This document shows positions 1 through 8,672 of a stretch of DNA of 64,000 nucleotides, in pieces. Made by a program: the position numbers and the translations under genes. Source of the DNA: Legionella gresilensis. Lineage in GTDB: Bacteria; Pseudomonadota; Gammaproteobacteria; Legionellales; Legionellaceae. The stretch lies in assembly GCF_900639865.1 (NCBI RefSeq), contig NZ_CAAAHX010000007.1, forward strand, positions 62,001-126,000, in the 5' to 3' direction. Under the pieces are notes generated by a model, which saw only the letters and a list, made by a program, of their open reading frames with translations, ran no database searches and had not been told where the DNA came from. Each line of letters starts with the position of its first letter. The stretch's first letter is position 1.

Positions 1-794
1 GTGTCATTTTCAGTTATGTAGTCGCCAGGCCTTGCGTTGATTTTAATAATAAAATCATGTTTGCACGCAATACTTAGCAATGAGTTGCCATCTATAATTC
101 GCATGTAACCATGCTGAGTTGCGCTAACGGTACTCTTAAATTTACTTAAACTTAAGGCATGTTCCTGACTAGGTCCATCTTTTCCAATGTTAATAGGGAA
201 TAAACAGTCAACCTGTCTAAATAACTCTTCGCCTACCTTACCTACTACGTTAGACACGTTAATGCTTTGTGGAATGTGGTGAATAAAATAAATGAGAATG
301 CCTACACTACATAGAGTCAAAATAATAGCAACAAGTAATGAGATTTGCGGTAAGAAAGGCTTTGTACTTATCCCGCTGGCGCCACTGTCATTGAGATTGA
401 AAAGAGCGAGAAGGATAAACAAACAAAAAAGAAACGTTGCAATGAATGTTCCTAAAGTGACTTGATTTGCTCTGTCTCGCATAAAATTTGCTATGAGACG
501 AGGTCCAATCTGGCTCGCTGCAAATGAGACAGCTACAATGGTCATCGAAAAAACAACACCTGCTACGGTTATTACTGATGTAGCAATCGTTGATAAGATA
601 GCACTTGCTCTATCAGGTTTGCTTGTTTGAAACCAACCAAGGTTAACAAGCCACTGAGGAACGAATGTTTGATCAAGGTAAACCGTAAAAATAGAAAGTA
701 AGAGTGATGCAATCGCCATGATTAGTGGTATATACCAGTAACTCGCATGCAATCTTGCTAAAAGGTTTAATAATTTTGCGCCCACTACATTCAT
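1..794 (-). CDS. DUF2254 family membrane protein, 3' end beyond window
   Basis: The reading frame opens at the ATG at 794 (an AAAGGA ribosome site lies just before it) and runs off the left edge without a stop, giving about 264 residues. It shows four hydrophobic segments in the first 170 residues, then a soluble part. The stretch with FSMTIVAVSFAASQIGPRL followed by a second helix pair is characteristic of DUF2254, a family of large predicted inner-membrane proteins of unknown function, usually 400 residues or more, so roughly the last third lies outside. The downstream neighbour on the same strand is unknown. Family recognition is by eye. Confidence 0.75.
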   Translation of the reverse strand, partial: MNVVGAKLLNLLARLHASYWYIPLIMAIASLLLSIFTVYLDQTFVPQWLVNLGWFQTSKPDRASAILSTIATSVITVAGVVFSMTIVAVSFAASQIGPRLIANFMRDRANQVTLGTFIATFLFCLFILLALFNLNDSGASGISTKPFLPQISLLVAIILTLCSVGILIYFIHHIPQSINVSNVVGKVGEELFRQVDCLFPINIGKDGPSQEHALSLSKFKSTVSATQHGYMRIIDGNSLLSIACKHDFIIKINARPGDYITEND

Positions 795-936
795 TCCTTT
801 GTTATTTTAATGTAAGTAAGATTCATTATGGCTTAAGGGCCTTTTACTAAGATGCTACTCTTTATTATTTTAGCACTTAAGAACCCAACTTCCCCTGTAA
901 TCATTTTATAAGTAAATCAGAGCCCATCTCTTATAT

Positions 937-1713
937 TTAATCTTCATTTAAGTAAGTTTGTTTAACGACGACACTGATGACAGCAAGTAAGGGTGTGGCT
1001 AGGGCTAAGCTTAGGATGCCAACCAATAACGACATGATAAGTTGCATAAAAACAATTAATGCAGGCGGTAAGGAAATTGATTTTTGTTGAATAAGGGGCG
1101 TAATTAAGTAACTCTCAATCGTTTGAATTGCCAAATATAACAGTACAACGTAAAGTCCAAATATTGGGCTCTTTAATAATGCAAGTAGTATAGCTGGAAC
1201 AGCAGCGATAATAGGGCCGATATTGGGAATAAAAGAGAGAAGGGCGGCTAAGAGTGCAAGAGTGAATGCAAGTGGGATATCTAAAATCCAAAGTCCAATC
1301 CAAGTAAGCAGGCCAATAATAAGCATGGAGAAAGCTTTACCAGCTAGCCAAAGTTGTAAAGTTTGGGTTGTATCATTCAGTACCTCTCTTACTTTATTTT
1401 GCTTTTGTTTTGGAAATAATTTGATTAGTCCATTCGTGTAAATCTCAGGTTGATAAGCTAAAGCAATACCAAAAAACAAAATAACAAACATAGTTCTTGC
1501 TTTAATTTGGTTAATTTTAATTATTATTGAGCTGACTTTAGGCTTAAATAAGCCTCTAGAGACATTTAGCTTCACGATTTGGCTTATTTTTATTTTTGAT
1601 TTTATTATTAGACTATTATTGTCACCTTCTAAGCTTAAGTATTTAGAAAGAAATTGGCTGGCTTTGTTTGTATTATTTTTTTCCTGTTTTTCGCTTATTT
1701 CGCTTGTTTTCAT
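937..1713 (-). CDS. AI-2E family transporter, N-terminally truncated
   Basis: The C-terminal half matches the AI-2E/PerM-type exporter family very well: the LFPKQKQNKVREVL linker, the WLAGKAFSMLIIGLLTWIGL helix, the FIPNIGPIIAAVPAILLALL block and the ESYLITPLIQ motif are all in order, ending in VKQTYLNED. The family is normally about 340-370 residues with seven or eight membrane spans. Here only 258 residues are open, and residues 1-75 form a lysine-rich stretch that does not resemble the family N-terminus. The first 16 codons are simply antisense to the ion-channel gene at 1668. The first membrane spans are therefore missing, and the product is probably non-functional. Substrates of the family are varied and cannot be inferred. 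Confidence 0.75.
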   Translation of the reverse strand: MKTSEISEKQEKNNTNKASQFLSKYLSLEGDNNSLIIKSKIKISQIVKLNVSRGLFKPKVSSIIIKINQIKARTMFVILFFGIALAYQPEIYTNGLIKLFPKQKQNKVREVLNDTTQTLQLWLAGKAFSMLIIGLLTWIGLWILDIPLAFTLALLAALLSFIPNIGPIIAAVPAILLALLKSPIFGLYVVLLYLAIQTIESYLITPLIQQKSISLPPALIVFMQLIMSLLVGILSLALATPLLAVISVVVKQTYLNED

Positions 1714-2144
1714 TTATGCGGGCAACGCGAAGCTTGTATTTATTTAAGGTGTTCTCCTCCATGCGCTATAGCATGCGCCTTCTTGGGTTTACGTTAGGTC
1801 GGCAAGGTTTTTTCTATATTATTAGTTTAACCATTCTAGTCACCTTGGTTGGCGCAGCAGGCATTTATGCTTTTGAAGGGGTCTTTGCTAATTATGGTGA
1901 AGCGCTTTGGTTGGCTGCTATGATGATAACAACCATGGGCTCGGATTTCTGGCCAAAGACAGTTGAAGGGCGCATTCTTTGCTTAGGGTTAGCTATATAT
2001 GGGTTTGCCATTTTTGGTTATATTACAGCTGTTGTTGCCAGTTTTCTAATTGGTAAAGAAGCTAAAGATAAGGCAAATCAAGCCAAAATTTTACATGCAA
2101 TAGAAGAACTTAAACAGGAAATTAAAGTTCCTAAAGATAAGTAA
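1668..2144 (+). pseudogene. 5'-truncated cation (potassium) channel, pore half only
   Basis: The open frame of 158 codons begins inside a voltage-sensor-like S4 segment (spaced arginines in FRLFRLFSFMRATRSLYLF), followed by an S5 helix, a pore loop with the filter-like sequence TTMGSDFWP, an S6 helix and a charged cytoplasmic tail. This is the C-terminal half of a six-helix ion transporter. The TMGS variant of the usual TVGYG filter is typical of one proteobacterial branch. Segments S1-S3 are missing and no good ribosome site precedes any in-frame start, although ATG codons exist at about 1716 and 1761. It lies head to head with the truncated AI-2E gene, and the two overlap by 46 bp. One deletion taking both 5' ends is the simplest explanation. 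Confidence 0.7.
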
Positions 2145-2631
2145 TAATTAAATTTAAGAAAAAAGATAAGAAAAAGTCGATTTATAAAAGTATAGTTATC
2201 TTTTAATAATTTCTGTTTTTTCAATCTCTTAATTTAGTTTGACCTTGCTACCAATTTAGCTATGGTTAAATTATCGAATTAAATAATATTAATAATTATC
2301 TTGCTTCATCCGTACTAAAAATTAGTCAATTTTCCCTAAATTATTTAATTTAGTTGATAAACTATTTACTAAAGTTCACTGACTCTTAAGTTTCATTAGG
2401 AGGCATTAGAAGAGCTGTAGAAAAACAGGATAGGATTGAAAAAGTTGGAGGTCATTAATGATAATTAATCTTGCTTAAATTTTTCTACTTACTTGAATCT
2501 AACCAGCGTTGATTTGATTAAATATTAATTTAAATACAAATATCTAAATAGTTAATTATTTCAACGGTTGTTTAACTTTGAAAGGGTGGAAGTTTATTTA
2601 GATAACATGTAAATGGATCCTGAGGGAATTA
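2145..2631. other. AT-rich gap with a possible coding remnant
   Basis: This is 490 bp of very AT-rich sequence without a convincing gene. Near 2399-2458 a short plus-strand frame ends in VEKQDRIEKVGGH and a stop, which looks like the tail of a lost gene, but it is too short to assign. No tRNA, terminator or clear promoter is visible. Confidence 0.4.
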
Positions 2632-3002
2632 ATGAATATAGATAATTTTCATTCTATACTAGTCTTTATACAAGAAGGCATTTCTCTATGCGGTGTCTTG
2701 GTTATTTTAATAGGTGTATTAATCGCTTTAGGGCGTTACATTTATTATGTGTTTTACTCCTTAACTAATAGTAAATTTGCACTCAATATTAATATAATAT
2801 TAGATTAAGCCTAGGCCGCGTATTGACACTTGGTTTAGAATTTATTGTTGCAGCAGATCTTATAAGTACTATAACAGCACCTGATTACTATACAATAGGT
2901 ATTGTTGCTATTATTGTGTTAATTAGGACTGTTCTAACCTATGCCCTAAATCATGAAATAAATTCTATTAGTAAGAAAGAAGAAAGCATATGTAAGCATT
3001 AA
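2632..3002 (+). pseudogene. DUF1622 membrane protein, frameshifted
   Basis: An ATG at 2632, preceded by TGAGGGAA, opens a frame of 58 codons that stops at 2806. The frame shifted by one base, from about 2802 to the TAA at 3000-3002, continues the same protein: LSLGRVLTLGLEFIVAADL is the conserved second half of DUF1622, a small membrane family of about 120 residues with three helices. Joined, the two pieces make about 124 residues, the expected length. The shift lies in an A/T-rich run with no obvious slippery heptamer, so a mutation is likelier than programmed frameshifting. The function of DUF1622 is unknown. Confidence 0.75.
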
Positions 3003-3171
3003 TGACTTAATAATATTTAATTCTATGAGATGAACTTGAAGATTAATATCTTTCTCAAGCATTTTCAGTCACTATTGTCTTAGCTAAGTTTGTCTCAAAC
3101 GTTTGCTTATCTATCTCTCTGGGTTAAACAAAATTCCAATTTCTAAGTGAGATGGTTATATTTATATTAAT

Positions 3172-4383
3172 TTACACCATACTTAATTGTTCTTGTTTCT
3201 TAGTTGCCTGATAGGAAATACATGACTGAATACAGGTTGCCCATCTTTCAAGTGCATCTTTTCTTTGAGGTAGCATTTCGTTCTTGTTATAAGTAGCCAT
3301 AATTTTAGGCATTTTATGACCTAAGCATTTTTCAATTACGACAGGATGAATATGTAGCGTTTCTTTAAGCTGAGTTGCAAATGTCCGCCTTAAATCATGA
3401 GCAGTCCACTCTGGAATACATATTTTTGCCTGAATACGTCTAGTTGCTCTTGGGAGCGCATTTTCATCAAGCGGCTTACCTTCAACTATGCCTGAAAGCA
3501 CAAAAGGAGAATCACTAATTTCTCTAAGCTCATTAAAAATAGATTTTGTTAGATCAGTTAAATGAATTTTAACGGTGATTCCACCTTTATTATGTTCAGG
3601 CAGTACTATCCAAAGGGAATTGGCGAAATCAATTTGGCTCCACTGAGCTAACCGTATTTCAGCTGTTCTGACCCCTGTAAGAATAATTATTTTTATGGCA
3701 CTTCTAGTTTGAATTGACATCTGGCATTGTGAGCTATCTAAAAAATGCCAAATTTTTTTAATTTCCTCTAAGCTAAGATAGCGCTCCCGATGTTTTTCTA
3801 ACCCGCCAATATCGCAAGCACGAATATTAGAAGCAGGGTTTGTTTGCATGCTTCCTCTACCGACTACGTAATTGAAGACTTGCTTTAATGTACTTAAGAC
3901 TCGGTTTGCTTGAATTGGGGCACCGCGTTTAACAATAATGTCTAATGCATTAGATATATCCAAGGGCTGCAATTTATTTAAACTAAAATGGCCAAATAAA
4001 GAAATAATATCAGCTTCAATTTGTTGTTTTATTTGTAGAGGTTTTTTGCGGTTTTTGACTACGTAGTGGTTATACCAATCATTAATTAGTTTCTCTACAT
4101 TATAAGCATCTTTTAACTTTTCTAGCCTACTATGTTCAATAGGATTAATTCCTTGTTCTTTTAATCCTTGCATAGTAAACAGAAGTTCTCTAGCTTGTTT
4201 GAGGCTAAGAGCAGGGTACTTACCTAAAGTCATTTTTTGGCGCTTACCATTTATAATAAAACGATAAATTCAAGACTTACTACCGCTTGGCATAACTCTG
4301 ATTCCAAGCCCACTTGATTCTATTTTTTCATGCCAGTTACTCTCATGCTTGAGATTTTTAATAAAGCTATCGATAAATTTCAT
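3172..4383 (-). pseudogene. Island-type tyrosine integrase with in-frame stop
   Basis: This is a P4-type tyrosine recombinase: an N-terminal DUF4102 arm-binding domain, a SAM-like core-binding domain, then the catalytic domain with the Arg in LTGVRTAEIRLAQW, the box HDLRRTFAT, the later GHK and the tyrosine in MATYNKNE. The natural start is the ATG at 4383. Its frame runs into a TGA at 4272-4270 within the DUF4102 domain (KS-stop-IYRF), where relatives often carry an aromatic residue. It then stays open for 353 codons from an internal ATG at 4233. An internal start would lack about 50 residues of the arm-binding domain, so the enzyme is probably inactive. It sits beside a tRNA-Thr 3' fragment (4552-4594). 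Confidence 0.85.
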
Positions 4384-4400
4384 AATCATCCCTAATGCTT

Positions 4401-4420
4401 TTGGTACCAATTTTGGTACC
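4401..4420. repeat. Paired TTGGTACC sites upstream of integrase
   Basis: Two copies of TTGGTACC (4401-4408 and 4413-4420) lie 12 bp apart, directly upstream of the integrase start, and a related TTTGGGTACA lies at about 4640. Short repeats of this kind between int and att are common in tRNA-associated islands and could be arm-type integrase or excisionase sites. That role is inferred from position only. Confidence 0.4.
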
Positions 4421-4551
4421 GGTAATTATGTTTATTTATGATATCAGATGAAATAAAATGAAATTTATAGAATGGATAAAAACCTTATTAAATAAGGGAT
4501 TGTCCTATTATTTGATATTTTTTGATAATATTTGATATTGATAAAAAATAG

Positions 4552-4594
4552 TCTCGTAATCAATAGGCCAGCGGTTCGATTCCGCTCAACGACA
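4552..4594 (+). repeat. tRNA-Thr(CGT) 3'-half fragment, attachment-site remnant
   Basis: The 43 bases comprise an anticodon loop CTCGTAA, the 3' anticodon strand, a short variable loop, a perfect T-arm (AGCGG-TTCGATT-CCGCT) and the acceptor strand CAACGAC plus a discriminator A. No D-arm or 5' acceptor strand precedes it, so it is not a tRNA gene. Integrases of the neighbouring type insert into tRNA 3' ends and leave such a copy at the far end of the island. The intact tRNA is not in this window, so the other island end lies outside, most simply to the left because int lies on that side. Confidence 0.7.
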
Positions 4595-4805
4595 TAAGGC
4601 TGGTAAGGGTTTAATTCTGATGGTTAAATTTTTGTACTTATTTGGGTACATTTGTTAAATAGTAGTAGGATCTTGCTTTTTCCTAATTAAGAATGCTTTA
4701 AATTTTCTTTAAATTAAAAACTATTGGGTAAATTCAAATTTAATAAGTAAATTAGAGTTTTCTGCTAAATTTTGAAAAATATATTTTTTCAATAGAAATT
4801 TTGAT

Positions 4806-5162
4806 TTAATTCATTAAGGGATTAAGATTTTTAATGAAATTATGATCTGTATGCTTGTAAATTATATACTTCCGATAGCTATATGGGTTTTCTGATGGAT
4901 AAATATTTCTTTTTATCGAACATTGGATATTGTCTTGATGAGCTAATACTTGGTTTACATGAGTACTAATTTCATTATGTAGTTTTAATTCCTCTAATTT
5001 GAATGACTTAACTAGGTGTTTCTCTAAGAGCTGAATGATTTCATTTAGTAAGCCCCAAATAATTTTTATCTGATTAATGATTTCCTCTCTTTCATTAGCC
5101 CGATCGTAAAGAATAAAAGTCTTTTCCTCCTTAAATTCATTTAAATCCTTTATATCAGCCAT
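4806..5162 (-). CDS. Hypothetical protein, 118 residues
   Basis: Opens at ATG 5162 after a good AAAAGGAATGCA ribosome site. The protein is hydrophilic and mostly helical by composition (EEIINQIKIIWGLLNEIIQLLEKHL) with a tyrosine-rich C-terminus (YSYRKYIIYKH). There is no signal peptide or membrane segment. I do not recognise a family. It stands alone just outside the tRNA fragment, so it may already belong to the host chromosome. Confidence 0.5.
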   Translation of the reverse strand: MADIKDLNEFKEEKTFILYDRANEREEIINQIKIIWGLLNEIIQLLEKHLVKSFKLEELKLHNEISTHVNQVLAHQDNIQCSIKRNIYPSENPYSYRKYIIYKHTDHNFIKNLNPLMN

Positions 5163-5461
5163 TGCATTCCTTTTTTACTTAATTAACGCGAGTATAGTTG
5201 TTTTATAAATGCTATAAATAATGGACATAAAAAGCTCCCTAAAGAGGGGTTTAATACCTTAAAACATATACTTCACCATTTGCTTAAACCGAGTAATAAT
5301 CACTAGGGATTTAAGAGTGTATATGTACTATAATTAGTTATCAGACTGTATAAACATTTTCATGTTTCTTAGAACTTGTAACCACATTATACCTTCTTAG
5401 ATCTCCTTAACTTTTAAAGCGCTTTTTAGGCAGCTTTTATCCCCTTCGTTGGAGAATGAAG

Positions 5462-5650
5462 ATGTTTACCTATACCGCGACTGTTTATTTTGGTCCTCAT
5501 ATAATTAATACCAAATCTAGTGATAATCTTGATGCGCTCTTTATTTGGATGCTTACTGAAGGAGACAAAAACTTTGGTGAGGCTAGTGGCCAAATAATCA
5601 ATAACTTAAACCTTGAAGTAGTAAAGCAATTTAAGAAAACTTCTTATTAA
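5462..5650 (+). CDS. Small hypothetical protein, 62 residues
   Basis: A GGAG at 5451 lies directly against a first ATG (5456) but is correctly spaced for the second ATG at 5462, so the latter is preferred. The 62 residues contain an N-terminal beta-like stretch (MFTYTATVYFGPHIINTKSS) and a soluble helical remainder. There is no known domain and no membrane segment. The clean ribosome site and tight reading frame support a real gene. It stands alone. Confidence 0.5.
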   Translation: MFTYTATVYFGPHIINTKSSDNLDALFIWMLTEGDKNFGEASGQIINNLNLEVVKQFKKTSY

Positions 5651-5720
5651 ATTGAGCCTAAGCTAATTTGTAGCAAATATCACTTTATTCACTTTTTATA
5701 CTAATTATTCGCATTCGCGA

Positions 5721-5760
5721 TTTGTTGGGCTGCATTTTGGTTAGCTCAGCCTACTCTTGC
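5721..5760. repeat. Imperfect palindromic intergenic element, copy 1
   Basis: TTGGGCTGCATTTTGGTTAG followed by CTCAGCCTACTCTT resembles the element at 6321-6360. Both have the pattern (G)GGCTGCA-TT-GTTTAGC-CNNAC followed by TACTCTT, with arms that partly pair. It is short, intergenic and non-coding, consistent with a dispersed REP-like element. Confidence 0.45.
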
Positions 5761-5832
5761 TTTTACTACTTGAGAATAAGTTCAATAAATTAATATCATG
5801 CGCTTATAAATGAGAGTTAAAGAGGATAAATA

Positions 5833-6192
5833 ATGCAAGAATCAATCGTTAATTTACTGGTTAAACAGGAAAAGAAGCTACTGGATAGAACAGATTCTTT
5901 AGAAGAACTCGCTAATCTTATTGATGATGAATTTATAGAAATTGGTAGTAGCGCGGATTTATATGATAAAGCTGAAGTAATACGATGGCTTAAAAGCATA
6001 AATCAACCCCAATATAGTGGATATTCATTCAAAGCTAAGGCACTGTCTGAGAATATTATCTTATTAACCTATATTAGCTCAGTTAAAGATACTGCCGACG
6101 CTATGAATAAGCAAGCTATTAGGTCTTCTATTTGGAGATTGCAAGATAAGCAATGGCGTATGATTTTTCATCAAGGCACACCACTAAAATAA
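5833..6192 (+). CDS. DUF4440 / NTF2-like (SnoaL-type) protein
   Basis: A 119-residue protein with the order typical of DUF4440 in the NTF2-like fold: an N-terminal helix (IVNLLVKQEKKLLDRT), LANLIDDEFIEIGSSADLYDKAEVIRWL, the central strand pair and the closing WRLQDKQWRMIFHQGTPLK. The closing strand with a conserved Trp and HQGT is characteristic. These proteins form small cone-shaped barrels used for ligand binding or diverse enzymology; the substrate is not predictable. It is monocistronic, with an AGAGGATAAATA ribosome site before the ATG and repeat elements on both sides. Confidence 0.8.
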   Translation: MQESIVNLLVKQEKKLLDRTDSLEELANLIDDEFIEIGSSADLYDKAEVIRWLKSINQPQYSGYSFKAKALSENIILLTYISSVKDTADAMNKQAIRSSIWRLQDKQWRMIFHQGTPLK

Positions 6193-6254
6193 AAATAGTT
6201 CTAATCCTTTTACTTTGATTATATTTTAATAACCTTATCATAGATCATTTTAGC

Positions 6255-6360
6255 GAACGGAGGTTGGGCTAAGCATAGCGGCCCAACAATTTCAGTCATC
6301 AAGTTTAGAGCATTGAAGATTCGTTAGGCTGCACTTCGTTTAGCCTAACTTACTCTTATT
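6255..6360. repeat. Two REP-like palindromes after the DUF4440 gene
   Basis: GTTGGGCTAAGCATAGCGGCCCAAC (from about 6263) forms a hairpin with GTTGGGC/GCCCAAC arms. About 35 bp later (6321-6360) GTTAGGCTGCACTTCGTTTAG starts a second element matching the one at 5721. Both are non-coding. The first could also help terminate the upstream gene, although no U-tract follows. Confidence 0.45.
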
Positions 6361-6406
6361 TTTAAAAGCTTTTCGTAAAGACTAAATAGGATACCTCCCT
6401 TACAAC

Positions 6407-7156
6407 TTACTGATAATCAAATATGCTTTTATCAAAATTTACAACTTCTTGATTTAAATCCTCTTCAGGAGTAAATAGTGAATAAGCGAAGTTAGGATAT
6501 TTAGATAGTGAAGTATTGGGAGTTTTTTCCCCTCGACTAGCTGTATCAGTTTTACTATATTTATTACTTGCGCTTTCTTTTTCTGGTTCTACACGCCTCT
6601 TATGGCTAGTACGTTCTAAATCAACCATTTCTGGCAAATAATAAAGGGTATTGCTAAAAGCCGTTGGTCTAGAAGGCGCTCGCCAAGTGGTTTGCTCAGC
6701 ATCATGATTAATTGCATAATTATCTGGCTGTTGCCTCACTCCAGTAACAGGTCTCATTAGATGAGCCATACTCGTTTGATAAGAATTTGGCGCTCTATTT
6801 TGGCTACTCGTAGTGTATCTAGATGAAACCTGAGGATTCTCATAAGAGACTGCTCTACTTAATTGAGCAGTTTGTATCATTTTTTTCTCCCAATAATTTA
6901 TAAAAAGTATTTCTAAATGGTCCATAACTTTTTCTAAATCATTATCGATAAGCGCGGGCGTAAAATAATATAAAATCATTTGGTCTAATTCGTCTTTTCT
7001 CTTACCTAAAGTTGTTAAAATATCTTGCCCAGGATATCTTTGTAAATAAGCCTTAAATTCTTTAAAAGCTTCTGGATTTATGGATTTAACTGTTGGGTAA
7101 ATATCAAGCAAATTGGAAATTGTTTTCTCTACAGATGTATTTTTGTGTGCTAACAT
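6407..7156 (-). CDS. Hypothetical soluble protein, effector candidate
   Basis: 249 residues in two parts. Residues 1-95 are helical and ordered (KTISNLLDIYPTVKSINPEAF..., ending FINYWEKKM). From about 96 to the end the chain is rich in Ser, Thr, Asn, Arg and Pro and looks disordered, closing with an acidic tail (TPEEDLNQEVVNFDKSIFDYQ). There is no signal peptide and no membrane helix. I do not recognise the family. An ordered head with a disordered, locally acidic C-terminus is common in Dot/Icm substrates of Legionella, so secretion is possible, but this is inference. Start ATG 7156 follows TTTAGGAGTAGTT. Confidence 0.5.
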   Translation of the reverse strand: MLAHKNTSVEKTISNLLDIYPTVKSINPEAFKEFKAYLQRYPGQDILTTLGKRKDELDQMILYYFTPALIDNDLEKVMDHLEILFINYWEKKMIQTAQLSRAVSYENPQVSSRYTTSSQNRAPNSYQTSMAHLMRPVTGVRQQPDNYAINHDAEQTTWRAPSRPTAFSNTLYYLPEMVDLERTSHKRRVEPEKESASNKYSKTDTASRGEKTPNTSLSKYPNFAYSLFTPEEDLNQEVVNFDKSIFDYQ

Positions 7157-7302
7157 AACTACTCCTAAAAATGCAATTTTGAGAGTTACATTATATCATT
7201 TTGTTTACAAATTAATCAATATGTTTAATAAATTACATGCTAGAGCTATTCTTACTTGCTTGCTAGATGAAAAATAAGTTGCTGTTTAAAGCAAGCTTAA
7301 TT

Positions 7303-7407
7303 AGGTTTGAGGGTCTAGAGGAAATTCAAGAGTTTAGGGAGTAGGCTGAAGAGGTGATATATAGTTTATATGAGAAGATTCCATCGGCATATAAACCGGG
7401 AATGTAG
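7303..7407 (+). pseudogene. Short decayed coding remnant
   Basis: A frame reading RFEGLEEIQEFRE-stop-AEEVIYSLYEKIPSAYKPGM and then a second stop has protein-like composition with one internal TAG. No start or ribosome site is evident. It looks like the tail of a lost gene whose family I cannot name. The rest of the 7157-7470 gap shows nothing else. Confidence 0.3.
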
Positions 7408-7470
7408 TGTTAACACCCAATGATTTATTATTTGCAAAGCTAAAGAACAAGCATAGTACTGTTGAAGGCG

Positions 7471-8373
7471 TTAACTTATGTTCTCTATATTTCGGTTACT
7501 ATCAACTAAAAGAGCAGTTTCCTTTGGCTGGATAGTTTTGCCTTTTTTCAATACTAGTAATTTATTTATTTCAACGCCTATAAATAATATTTGTGAAGAA
7601 AAATAAAACCAAATTAAAATAACAATTAAAGAACTGGCTGCGCCAAATATTGTGACTCTATTGCTGTGGTTAATATAATAACTGACAATAAATTTTCCTA
7701 AAGTAAATAAGATGGCTGTAATAAAAGCGCCTATCCATACGTCCTTCCAATCAAGAATAACGTCCGGTAATACCTTAAACAACATGGCAAAAAGCAAGGT
7801 AATGATGAGAAAAGAAATGATATAATCTAAGATCATGAAATTGTATACACTACCGCCGAACATCTTAACGAGCAAACTACTCATCGCAGCAAGACTGAAA
7901 CTTAATATAATTGAGACTAATAGAAGAAAGGCGATCCCAAGAACCATACTAAAAGACAAGAAGCGGCCCTTAATTGTATTTAACCATCCTCTACCAGGTT
8001 TAGGCATAACTCCCCAAATTCTATTTAAGCCATTCTGAAGTTCAGCAAAAACCCTAGTGGTAGCAAAAATCAAGAAGAAAATCCCAATGATCTGAGGCAT
8101 TTTGCTTTTACTAACCTCTTGGCTATTTTCTATCATGGTTTGAATTTGCGAAGCGACTTTTGTTCCTGCTAAATCAGAAATATGATCTAAAATACGGCCC
8201 TGGGCGGCAGCTTCGCCTAAGAAAAAGCCGATGAGAACTATACAAATAAGTAAGATGGGCGCCAATGAGAAAAGAGTATAGAAAGATAAGGCTGCAGCTA
8301 AGCTGGGTATTCTGTCTATACGCCACAGTTTAACTAACTCTTTAAGTGATTGCCAAGCGCTTCCAAGGTTCAT
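7471..8373 (-). CDS. YihY/BrkB-type inner-membrane protein
   Basis: 300 residues with six hydrophobic segments and the family hallmarks: DRIPSLAAALSFYTLFSLAPILLI near the N-terminus, a central GLNRIWGV motif, and the VIWIGAFITAILFTLGKFIVSYYI and GAASSLIVILIWFYFSSQILFIGVE helices at the C-terminus. This is the YihY/UPF0761 family, conserved inner-membrane proteins once called ribonuclease BN by mistake; their transport role is not settled. Length is normal. Start ATG 8373 is supported by a tight fit to the family N-terminus. Monocistronic. Confidence 0.9.
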   Translation of the reverse strand: MNLGSAWQSLKELVKLWRIDRIPSLAAALSFYTLFSLAPILLICIVLIGFFLGEAAAQGRILDHISDLAGTKVASQIQTMIENSQEVSKSKMPQIIGIFFLIFATTRVFAELQNGLNRIWGVMPKPGRGWLNTIKGRFLSFSMVLGIAFLLLVSIILSFSLAAMSSLLVKMFGGSVYNFMILDYIISFLIITLLFAMLFKVLPDVILDWKDVWIGAFITAILFTLGKFIVSYYINHSNRVTIFGAASSLIVILIWFYFSSQILFIGVEINKLLVLKKGKTIQPKETALLVDSNRNIENIS

Positions 8374-8486
8374 AATATATTTCCATAATAGATGCTAACT
8401 ATGTTAGACCAATTTATTAAATTTGCGAATCAATTAGTTGTGTGTGTTGATCAATTGTAGCAAGGCTATGTTTGTTGAACTAGATA

Positions 8487-8517
8487 AACCTTGATTTCGC
8501 TGCGCTGCATCAAGGCT
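8487..8517. repeat. CTTGAT palindromic intergenic repeat
   Basis: AACCTTGATTTCGCTGCGCT followed by GCATCAAGGCT. The CCTTGAT and ATCAAGG arms pair around a GC-rich centre. Close copies are at 11977 and 30409, reverse or diverged copies at 21444, 37645, 39604, 40957 and 43272. All are intergenic, and this one lies between the convergent-free gap of yihY and the barrel gene. Confidence 0.8.
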
Positions 8518-8672
8518 ACTTTTGGGGCAATTTATTACTAAAATTCGTCCATTATCAAATGGTTATATTTATGATCACTGGCTTTAAACGGCTTGACACT
8601 TACTATAGTCTAAAGCAGTAATCTTTACGAACTTTGCGAAGGCCTTTTTGATAACACTTAGGGAGAAAATAA

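Noticed and set aside
2790-2812. Programmed frameshift in the DUF1622 gene
   Set aside because: No heptameric slippery site, downstream pseudoknot or internal Shine-Dalgarno is visible; the family is normally encoded in one frame.
4552-4594. A functional tRNA-Thr gene
   Set aside because: Only the 3' half is present; no D-arm or 5' acceptor strand precedes it and the sequence after the discriminator is not CCA.
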